A stretch of DNA of 5,536 nucleotides from Candidatus Zixiibacteriota bacterium. GTDB lineage: Bacteria; Zixibacteria; MSB-5A5; WJJR01. The DNA lies in assembly GCA_020058315.1 (NCBI GenBank), contig JAGVEK010000261.1, forward strand, positions 1 through 5,536, in the 5' to 3' direction. How positions within the stretch are numbered: the stretch's first letter is position 1; each line of letters begins with the position of its first letter. The notes below the pieces were generated by a model. That model was not told the origin of the DNA. It ran no database searches and saw only the letters and a list, made by a program, of their open reading frames with translations. The position numbers were made by a program, and so were the translations under genes. This document shows positions 1-4,983 of this stretch, in pieces.

Positions 1-278
1 ATGGTTGGGCCGTGTCGAAATGCCATGTAGCCAGACACTGTGCTAAATCGTGCAAATCCGTGACTGCGTCCGATCTCAATCACCTTCCCGCTCTCAATAT
101 CCATCACCACGACCGCCGCAAACACCTGGTCGTTCCATTCCGCAATATCGGCCCCGGCGACGATTGCCGAAGACTCTTTCAACGGCGTCAGAAGGACATG
201 GGCCGCCAATTCCGTTTGTAACGCCGCCGCATGCGGCAATGTCAGGTTCCAGGCATGGTTGATCTGTTCACGTTTCAA
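1..278 (-). CDS. nfi: Endonuclease V family protein, N-terminal part (runs off window start), altered active site
   Basis: Endonuclease V cuts the second phosphodiester bond 3' of deaminated bases such as inosine, using metal-bound acidic residues. The 92 visible codons follow the family closely: AWNLTLP near the start, LLTPL at 29-33, IVAGADIAEW at 39-48, hydrophobic strand VFAAVVVMD at 52-60, then VSGYMAFRHGP at 81-91. Against Thermotoga maritima EndoV as I remember it, the alignment is almost number for number. Asp44 matches catalytic Asp43. The wedge PYIP (79-82) reads STVS, and catalytic Glu89 is His89. The frame has a stop at 324-326 and no ATG or GTG after it, so I chose TTG at 276-278, which gives the usual N-terminal length and has GAGGG five bases upstream. 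It is transcribed away from the aminotransferase. Family membership is fairly sure. Nuclease activity is doubtful, and it could be a diverged paralogue or a decaying gene. Confidence 0.8.
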   Translation of the reverse strand, partial: MKREQINHAWNLTLPHAAALQTELAAHVLLTPLKESSAIVAGADIAEWNDQVFAAVVVMDIESGKVIEIGRSHGFARFSTVSGYMAFRHGPT

Positions 279-283
279 TGTGT

Positions 284-288
284 CCCTC
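284..288 (-). promoter_or_regulatory. Ribosome binding site supporting a TTG start
   Basis: On the minus strand GAGGG lies five bases before the TTG at 278-276. It supports this start because the frame has no ATG or GTG between the upstream stop (324-326) and the conserved protein region. Confidence 0.5.
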
Positions 289-315
289 GCGAGGTGCTCA
301 TTCTCCTGAGCATTT

Positions 316-339
316 CGAGGATATCACGATATCGCCTCG
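316..339. repeat. Bulged hairpin upstream of the endonuclease V start
   Basis: CGAGGATAT (316-324) pairs with ATAT and CCTCG (329-332 and 335-339), with loop CACG and a two-base CG bulge. It lies about 38 bases upstream of the TTG start, so it would fall in the 5' leader or promoter of that gene. It could be an operator-like dyad. No function is shown. Confidence 0.35.
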
Positions 340-381
340 GAAGGCAAGACGCGATTCAATCCGTCCATCCAATTGGACAAG

Positions 382-400
382 GGTGCGTGATTCACGCACC
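382..400. repeat. Near-perfect 19-base hairpin (GGTGCGTGA / TCACGCACC)
   Basis: GGTGCGTGA at 382-390 is the exact reverse complement of TCACGCACC at 392-400, with a single base between (in RNA, an 8-bp stem with a 3-base loop). A perfect 10-bp palindrome TCCAATTGGA sits just before it at 368-377. The plus-strand tail GTTGTTTG is only weakly T-rich, so a terminator is unlikely. It resembles the short GTGCGT...ACGCAC repeats scattered in many bacterial genomes, so I take it as a dispersed repeat copy. Confidence 0.5.
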
Positions 401-711
401 GTTGTTTGATGGCTCGGTTGCGTGACACTCTGTTGGAGACACCGACTCTCCGGCCGTCGCGATAATTCGCTCGTCCGAGTCCCTGACTCACTTTTCGATA
501 AATCTGACGTCAATGCATCCCGTAGGAGATGCCATCAGCCCCAGGCGCCGGATCGAAGGTGTTGTGGTGCAATACCTTGAATGGCGCGACTTACCCGGAG
601 AAAACGCACCCGCCATCGTCGCGAGTTGTCGCCATTGGCTTCGATATCTTGGTTCCGCTTGGGTTTGCAGCAGATTCTCCGTATCATTCATGCTTCGGAG
701 ATGCGACCACT

Positions 712-813
712 ATGATAAACGGCATCAACGATCTTTCTCTTTTCGCACCGCTGTGCAATCCCCGGCGGCGGCGCGGTGTTTTGCACCGCATCTACCTGCG
801 CGGTGCCACGTAG
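712..813 (+). CDS. Possible 33-codon Arg-rich leader ORF (speculative)
   Basis: ATG at 712 opens a 33-codon frame ending at TAG 811-813. CGGAG lies 11 bases upstream of the ATG, a tolerable ribosome binding site. Codons 18-21 are four consecutive arginines (CGG CGG CGG CGC), with two more Arg codons later. The ORF overlaps complementary segments that can fold in alternative ways and ends 75 bases before the aminotransferase ATG. This is the arrangement expected of a transcription-attenuation leader peptide. However, CGG runs are easy to get by chance in GC-rich DNA, and a longer frame (from 529) contains it. I would not accept it as a gene without expression or conservation evidence. Confidence 0.2.
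   Translation: MINGINDLSLFAPLCNPRRRRGVLHRIYLRGAT
745..806 (+). promoter_or_regulatory. Candidate alternative-hairpin leader before the aminotransferase
   Basis: Four segments alternate: GCACCGC (745-751), GCGGTG (773-778), GCACCGC (783-789) and GCGGTGC (800-806). Segment 2 can pair with 1 or with 3, and segment 3 can pair with 2 or with 4, giving mutually exclusive folds. A T-rich run (TTCTTTTT, 817-824) follows ten bases after segment 4, farther than in a standard intrinsic terminator. The complementarity is seen directly. A regulatory role is inference. Confidence 0.3.
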
Positions 814-877
814 TCCTTCTTTTTGGCCCGCTGTTACCCGGTTTGTTGACGACAGAATGATCGGCATTGTTGCCCAT

Positions 878-883
878 AGGAGG
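878..883 (+). promoter_or_regulatory. Strong Shine-Dalgarno AGGAGG for the aminotransferase
   Basis: A consensus AGGAGG lies five bases before ATG 889 and fixes the start. Another ATG at 884-886 is out of frame and too close to the site. Confidence 0.85.
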
Positions 884-888
884 ATGAG

Positions 889-2229
889 ATGAACCAGCAT
901 CCTGTAATCAAGACCCGCCTGCCGGGTCCCAAGAGCGATAAACTCATCAAGTTCGATGAACAGTACGTGTCGCCGTCATACACGCGCGCTTATCCGGTTG
1001 TCCTCGATCACGCCGACGGCGCATGGATCTGGGATGTCGATGGCAACCAGTTCCTCGATTTCCATTCCGGGATTGGCGTCTGCTCGACCGGCAATTGCCA
1101 TCCGAAAGTGGTTGACGCAATAGTCCATCAGGCGCAGAAGGCCGTGCATTTCTCGAGTGCGGACTTCTACCATGAACTCATTGGCAGCTTGGCGCAGAGG
1201 CTCGGCGCTGTTGCCCCCGGTAAGAGTTCGAAGCGTGTCTTCTTCACCAACTCGGGCACTGAGTCGGTTGAGTGCGCTCTGAAACTCGCCCGGTACAAGA
1301 CACGCAAACCGCGCATGATCGCGTTTATTGGCGCATTCCACGGACGCACCATGGGCGCGCTGTCGCTGACCTGCTCCAAAAAGACCCAGCGCGAACGGTA
1401 TGCACCGCTGCTGCCGGAGGTGACCCACGTTCCGTACGCGTACTGTTATCGTTGCCCCTTCAACTTGAAGCACCCGTCCTGCGAACTGGCGTGTGTCAAG
1501 TTCATCGAGGAGCAGATCTTCACGCGTGTGGCGCCCGCCGAGGACGTCGCCGCGATCATCGTTGAACCCATACAGGGCGAGGGCGGGTACATCGTGCCAC
1601 CACCCGATTACTTCCCCGCGCTCGCGGCTCTGGCAAAGAAATACGGGATCTATCTGATCATGGATGAGGTCCAGTCGGGCATGGGAAAGACTGGAAAGTG
1701 GTTCGCCATTCAGCACTGGGGAGTCGAGCCGGACATCATCACCACCGCGAAAGCAATCGCCTCGGGAATTCCGCTCGGCGCCTGCATCGCCTCCGCAGAA
1801 ATCATGGACTGGCCCCCGGGCGCTCACTCCACAACGTTTGGTGGCACACCCATTGGGTGCGCCGCCGCCCACGCGACCATGGATCTTCTCGAGGGCGGTT
1901 TGATGGATAATGCCACCAAGCAGGGCAAGTTTCTGATGACCGAGCTGAAGAAGATGCAAAAGCGCCATCCATCGATGGGTGATGTGCGTGGTTTGGGGCT
2001 GATGATCGGCATTGAATTTGTGCTCGACAAGAAGACCAAGGCTCCGGCACCCAAGGTTGCTCATGAAGTGGAGATGGAGACATTCAGAAAGGGCCTGATG
2101 CTCCTGACCTGCGGACCCAACGGCATACGGCTGGTTCCGCCTCTGGTCATCGAGCGTCACCAGTGTCAGATCGCACTGGAAATTCTCGATGAGGTCATTG
2201 GCCAGGTCGAGCGCAAGTTCAAGATCTGA
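889..2229 (+). CDS. Class III PLP-dependent aminotransferase (GABA/acetylornithine aminotransferase-like)
   Basis: This 446-residue cytoplasmic fold-type I enzyme moves an amino group, typically from the distal amine of GABA, ornithine, lysine or a similar donor, to a 2-oxo acid. Visible motifs are NSGTES (121-126, phosphate binding), FHGRT (150-154, stacking on PLP), VEPIQGEGG (225-233), MDEVQSG (258-264, with Asp259 for the pyridine nitrogen), Schiff-base Lys288 in TTAKAIASG, and FGGTP (317-321). Length is normal and nothing is broken. The N-terminal RLPGPKSDKLI and the general style recall the archaeal/bacterial GABA-aminotransferase-like subgroup, which includes Pyrococcus enzymes with amino-acid racemase activity. 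Substrate, and even aminotransferase versus racemase, cannot be settled from sequence. Four cysteines (186, 189, 198, 202) cluster in one loop. No partner biosynthetic gene lies next to it, and it appears to be transcribed alone, with palindromic repeats beginning 37 bases after its stop. Confidence 0.95.
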   Translation: MNQHPVIKTRLPGPKSDKLIKFDEQYVSPSYTRAYPVVLDHADGAWIWDVDGNQFLDFHSGIGVCSTGNCHPKVVDAIVHQAQKAVHFSSADFYHELIGSLAQRLGAVAPGKSSKRVFFTNSGTESVECALKLARYKTRKPRMIAFIGAFHGRTMGALSLTCSKKTQRERYAPLLPEVTHVPYAYCYRCPFNLKHPSCELACVKFIEEQIFTRVAPAEDVAAIIVEPIQGEGGYIVPPPDYFPALAALAKKYGIYLIMDEVQSGMGKTGKWFAIQHWGVEPDIITTAKAIASGIPLGACIASAEIMDWPPGAHSTTFGGTPIGCAAAHATMDLLEGGLMDNATKQGKFLMTELKKMQKRHPSMGDVRGLGLMIGIEFVLDKKTKAPAPKVAHEVEMETFRKGLMLLTCGPNGIRLVPPLVIERHQCQIALEILDEVIGQVERKFKI

Positions 2230-2253
2230 CGTTGCAGCGGTTCAGATCTGACG
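2222..2253 (+). repeat. 10-bp direct repeat spanning the aminotransferase stop
   Basis: AGATCTGACG occurs at 2222-2231, containing the TGA stop, and again at 2244-2253. The two starts are 22 bases apart. It may be a small local duplication at the gene end just before the repeat cluster. Chance is possible at this length. Confidence 0.5.
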
Positions 2254-2265
2254 AGAAGGCACCAC

Positions 2266-2297
2266 CTGTAGGGGCGTATTGCAATACGCCCCTACAG
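2266..2297. repeat. Perfect 32-bp palindrome (GTAGGGGC-type dispersed repeat)
   Basis: All 32 bases equal their own reverse complement. The arms begin CTGTAGGGGCGTA, end TACGCCCCTACAG, and meet at TTGCAA. As RNA it would form a stem of about 14 bp with a tiny loop, starting 37 bases after the aminotransferase stop. There is no T-run after it, so it is not a standard terminator, though it could stabilise the 3' end or block polymerase. The GTAGGGGC...GCCCCTAC ends match a repeat style I know from intergenic regions of many environmental bacterial genomes. Confidence 0.85.
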
Positions 2298-2335
2298 TCG
2301 TCTTGGAGAGCGCGCTGCGGTGAAGACAGCCCGGT

Positions 2336-2395
2336 CTGTAGGGACACGGCTTGCCGTGTCCGACGGGACGGGCACGGCGAGCCATGCCCCTACGC
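2336..2395. repeat. Composite double-hairpin repeat with the same GTAGGG/CCCTAC ends
   Basis: Outer arms GTAGGG (2338-2343) and CCCTAC (2388-2393) enclose two hairpins. The first, GGACACGGC-TT-GCCGTGTCC (2342-2361), is perfect. The second, GGGCACGGC-GA-GCCATGCCC (2370-2389), has one mismatch. A linker of about eight bases separates them, giving a cruciform-like plan. The shared ends suggest the same family as the simple palindrome 38 bases upstream. Confidence 0.75.
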
Positions 2396-2507
2396 TTGCT
2401 GTTCTGTCTCATTCTCTACGCAGGGATCGCCCTCCCGCCGCAGCGTCAGCATACTTGCCAGTGCCGCCATGAAAATCGATGTGGCGCAGGCGCCCTCGTC
2501 TGCGAAT

Positions 2508-2567
2508 CATGGGCAGGATGCCCATGCCAACATCCCATGAATCGGTGGCACGGGCGTCCCGCCCGTG
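2508..2567. repeat. Paired GGGC/GCCC hairpin repeats
   Basis: Two similar hairpins stand 22 bases apart: CATGGGC-AGGAT-GCCCATG (2508-2526) and CACGGGC-GTCCC-GCCCGTG (2549-2567). Both have 7-bp stems and 5-base loops. This looks like a second dispersed repeat family, distinct from the GTAGGG elements. A possible GTG start for the next gene (2565) lies inside the second hairpin, one reason to prefer the ATG at 2613. The roughly 110 bases before this pair (2396-2507) show nothing I can interpret. Confidence 0.7.
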
Positions 2568-2612
2568 GTCCGCGTCCCCAGGGATGGCAGTAACACGCGC
2601 GAGATCGTGTCT

Positions 2613-3749
2613 ATGAAGTACGATGTCATCGTGATCGGCGGCGGTCCTGCCGGGAGTTCAGCCGCCCTTCGGGCTGCCCGACTTGGCGCACGCGTCCTGC
2701 TGCTCGAAAAGAACCCCATGCCCCGTCCCAAACTCTGTGGCGGCTGGGTGTCGAATTACGCCCTTCGGCTGTTCCGATTCGACGTCGCGACCCACCTGAT
2801 CGAGACACCCTTTCATACGCTGACGCTTGCGGATGAAAAGACGAGTGTCACGTTCTCCCCGAAATTGCCGTTGGGCATCTTGGTTGATCGGGCGGAGTTC
2901 GACCACTTTCTCGTCGAACAGGCCATGTGCTCCGGGGCTGAAGTTAGGTGGCAGAAAGCGGTCGCAGTTGAACACCAGGGGGGCTCGATCCAAGTGCGGA
3001 CCACAGAACAAACTCACGAAGCCGGTGGTGTCGTCATCTGCACCGGTGCCTCCGGTGATCTTGTTCGGACTGTCCGCGCCCTCGACACACCGCGTCAGTC
3101 GGCCGCCTGCGTTGAGCAGCGAGTTCCCGTCGATTTCGCTGACAATCTGGCGATCAGTGTCGGAGAGGCCCGTCTGAACTTTGGCACCGTTCCTCATGGT
3201 TACGCGTGGGTACTTCATCACGGCACGTATTTGCTGGTGGGGATCGGATGCCGTCGATATGGCTCGCCTGATCTCCGCGACGCATTCAAATCGTTCTGGG
3301 AACGACTCACGCTCCCGCCTGATCTCTTCCACCCGGTTGGCCATCTCATTCCGATTGGTGGATTCCGTCGGCGCGTGGGCCGGGGCAGATGCCTGCTGGC
3401 GGGCGACGCTGCTGGAATGGTCGATGCACTCAGTGGAGAGGGGATCGCCGGAGCCATCGAATCGGGTCAGCTTGCGGCCGATGCGCTCGCTGCTGATGGC
3501 CGCCGTGACGCTGCGCGCCTATACTCTGACGCATGTCGCCGCGCCCTCTTACCCCACCTGCGCTGGTCGCTTGCCTTCGCCTGGGGATTCTATCGCCAGT
3601 CGAAGTGGTTCCTGCAACTGCTCAACCGCTGTCCCGGATCGCTCGACCGCTACGGTGAAGTGCTTGAACACCGCCACTCTTACGCATGGTATCTGTCTAA
3701 GCTGCTGAAGGATCGGTTCCGCTCACTCATCCAAGACAAGATTCGGTAG
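2613..3749 (+). CDS. Geranylgeranyl reductase family FAD-dependent oxidoreductase
   Basis: Enzymes of this family use FAD to hydrogenate double bonds of isoprenoid chains, for example in archaeal-type lipids, menaquinone side chains or phytyl groups. They act on membrane-bound substrates. This 378-residue protein opens with the dinucleotide-binding fold VIVIGGGPAG (5-14), and Glu32 ends the second strand to hold the ribose. KLCGG (40-44) is the cysteine motif typical of the family. GYAWV (196-200) is the substrate-side aromatic motif, and GDAAGMVDALSGEGI (264-278) is the FAD-binding segment. The C-terminal helical part (about 300-378) is rich in aromatic residues. ATG 2613 is chosen because the Rossmann fold begins at once after it. 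Upstream in-frame GTG 2565 would add 16 residues encoded partly by a repeat. The ribosome binding site is weak. The exact substrate is unknown, and no polyprenyl synthase or quinone gene is adjacent. Confidence 0.93.
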   Translation: MKYDVIVIGGGPAGSSAALRAARLGARVLLLEKNPMPRPKLCGGWVSNYALRLFRFDVATHLIETPFHTLTLADEKTSVTFSPKLPLGILVDRAEFDHFLVEQAMCSGAEVRWQKAVAVEHQGGSIQVRTTEQTHEAGGVVICTGASGDLVRTVRALDTPRQSAACVEQRVPVDFADNLAISVGEARLNFGTVPHGYAWVLHHGTYLLVGIGCRRYGSPDLRDAFKSFWERLTLPPDLFHPVGHLIPIGGFRRRVGRGRCLLAGDAAGMVDALSGEGIAGAIESGQLAADALAADGRRDAARLYSDACRRALLPHLRWSLAFAWGFYRQSKWFLQLLNRCPGSLDRYGEVLEHRHSYAWYLSKLLKDRFRSLIQDKIR

Positions 3750-3770
3750 GGGTGGGCTTCTCACGCCCCT
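3748..3770 (+). terminator. Weak hairpin at the reductase stop, possible terminator or repeat remnant
   Basis: AGGGGTG (3748-3754) can pair with CGCCCCT (3764-3770), with one G-T wobble and a nine-base loop. It overlaps the TAG stop and lacks a clear T-run (TTCCCC follows). The AGGGG/CCCCT arms also resemble ends of the GTAGGGG repeats upstream, so it may be a degenerate copy. Confidence 0.3.
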
Positions 3771-3910
3771 TCCCCGGCGGGCGGCCGACGGATATCAGTC
3801 GACAGACCAGCGCGTGCAATCGTGCCCTCTGCCTGTCAATAAAATCGCCGACGTCGCAAAATCCCCCATGGCACAGCCGGGACCACGGTAAATTAGACCA
3901 GCCAAGGCAG

Positions 3911-3919
3911 GGGGGTGAG
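3911..3919 (+). promoter_or_regulatory. Shine-Dalgarno-like GGGGGTGAG fixing the asparaginase start
   Basis: This purine-rich run lies nine bases before ATG 3929. The same frame stays open upstream to 3752, but that 59-codon extension resembles no asparaginase and has no ribosome binding site, so the shorter start is preferred. Confidence 0.65.
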
Positions 3920-3928
3920 ATTCAAGAC

Positions 3929-4960
3929 ATGAGAGAATTATTCGCGCCAGCCGCTGAAGTATTGCGTGGAAACCAGGTCGAAAGTGTTCACTTCGCTGCG
4001 GCCGCCGTGGTCGATCAAGATGGCCAGCTCATCGCTTATCTTGGCTCGGCGGATCTCGTCACCTACTCGCGCTCATCATTGAAGCCCTTCCAGGCCCTGC
4101 CCACAGTTATGCGTGGGTTCCCCGACCGTTTTGGGTTGGCCGAGCACCACTTGGCGCTGATCTGCGCCTCACACAGCGGGGAGGAGCGGCATGTTCGTGC
4201 GGCGCGTGAGATTCTGGCCGCCATCGATGCCAAAGAGGACCATCTGCAATGCGGCGTGCACATTCCACTGTTTCACCGCGACAACGAAGATCCCATTCCG
4301 GCGCGGAAATCGTTCTCGCCGATCTTCAACAACTGTTCTGGTAAGCACAGCGGTATGCTGGCGCTGTCACGGATTCTTGGATTGCCTTTCGAGGGATACA
4401 CAGACGTTCAGTCGCCCTTGCAGCGCCTGATTCGCGCTCAAGTCGCCCTGACTCTTGGTGTGGAACCCGGCGACATGATCCACGGAATCGATGGCTGCTC
4501 AATTCCCAACTACGCCGTCCCCCTGCGGGTTCTGGCCTATGGCTACGCCCGTCTGGCGGCCTCCGTCGGTCCGAAGCCCCGCACCGATGATGAGTGTCAC
4601 GATGCTTGCAAGCGCATTGCAGGCGCAATGCGCACTCATCCCGAGATGGTGTCTGGGGAGGGACGTTTCGATCTCGCACTCGCCCAGGCGACGAAGGGAC
4701 GCGTGTTCAGCAAAGCCGGTGGCGAAGCCGTCGAATGTCTCGGAATCCCGGAACGCGGATGGGGAATCGCAGTGAAAATCGCCGATGGAGCCGCGCGCGC
4801 CATCGCGCCCGTAGTTGTTGGGGTTCTCCGACAACTCGAACTGCTGAATCCGGATGAATGCGCCGCCTTGGTGAGCTTGTCCGAACCGGTCTTAAGGAAC
4901 CATCGAGGCATTGAGATCGGGAAGATCCGCATGGTCGGGGAACTGAAGAAGACGAGGTAG
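3929..4960 (+). CDS. Type II asparaginase (Rhizobium etli-type, Asparaginase_II family)
   Basis: It hydrolyses L-asparagine to aspartate and ammonia. This family is unrelated to the E. coli AnsA/AnsB fold and resembles beta-lactamase/glutaminase-type Ser-Lys enzymes. The 343-residue protein keeps the family's key motifs. SRSSLKPFQ (47-55) carries Ser49 and Lys52. SHSGEE is at 81-86. NNCSGKHSGML (134-144) carries Cys136 and Lys139. GIDGCSIP (186-193) carries Cys190, and HPEMVSGEGRFD is at 237-248. These match Ser48, Lys51, Cys135, Lys138 and Cys189 of the R. etli enzyme with a constant shift of one, so both the catalytic pair and the zinc-site residues appear intact. No signal peptide is seen, so it should be cytoplasmic. 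It sits 179 bases after the reductase and 23 bases before the next ORF. It likely serves nitrogen or carbon recovery from asparagine. Confidence 0.95.
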   Translation: MRELFAPAAEVLRGNQVESVHFAAAAVVDQDGQLIAYLGSADLVTYSRSSLKPFQALPTVMRGFPDRFGLAEHHLALICASHSGEERHVRAAREILAAIDAKEDHLQCGVHIPLFHRDNEDPIPARKSFSPIFNNCSGKHSGMLALSRILGLPFEGYTDVQSPLQRLIRAQVALTLGVEPGDMIHGIDGCSIPNYAVPLRVLAYGYARLAASVGPKPRTDDECHDACKRIAGAMRTHPEMVSGEGRFDLALAQATKGRVFSKAGGEAVECLGIPERGWGIAVKIADGAARAIAPVVVGVLRQLELLNPDECAALVSLSEPVLRNHRGIEIGKIRMVGELKKTR

Positions 4961-4983
4961 AAGCCATCCTTCCCGCATCTCCC

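Larger units (their letters stand above)
279..888. other. 610-base divergent intergenic region, no convincing gene
   Basis: This stretch separates the minus-strand endonuclease V relative from the plus-strand aminotransferase, so it should hold promoters for both. I could not find a clear -35/-10 pair for either. The longest ORF (513-860, plus, 115 codons) lacks a ribosome binding site and has no recognisable domain. Its overlapping reading frames in other phases look equally unremarkable. The region holds hairpins at 316-339 and 382-400, a 10-bp palindrome at 368-377, an Arg-rich short ORF at 712-813, and alternating complementary GCACCGC/GCGGTG segments at 745-806. A decayed gene or a long leader RNA could also explain it. 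Confidence 0.5.

Noticed and set aside
513..860. 115-codon plus-strand ORF upstream of the aminotransferase
   Set aside because: No ribosome binding site, no recognisable domain, low-quality composition, and competing ORFs in other frames over the same bases. Most likely spurious or a remnant.
844..873. Promoter-like TTGACG near the aminotransferase
   Set aside because: No acceptable -10 hexamer at 16-18 bases, and it lies too close to the ribosome binding site.
976..2160. 394-codon minus-strand ORF
   Set aside because: Antisense shadow of the aminotransferase, whose motifs are unmistakable on the plus strand.
2351..2593. Small ORF across the repeat cluster
   Set aside because: Its translation derives from palindromic repeats; Gly/Pro/Arg-rich peptides are typical of translated repeats.
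2658..3344. 228-codon minus-strand ORF
   Set aside because: Antisense shadow of the geranylgeranyl-reductase-like gene.
3181..3708. 175-codon plus-strand ORF inside the reductase
   Set aside because: Out-of-frame shadow. The reductase frame carries the FAD motifs throughout, so no frameshift is needed.
3752..3928. 59-codon N-terminal extension of the asparaginase
   Set aside because: Unlike the family, without a ribosome binding site, whereas ATG 3929 has a good one and the normal protein start.
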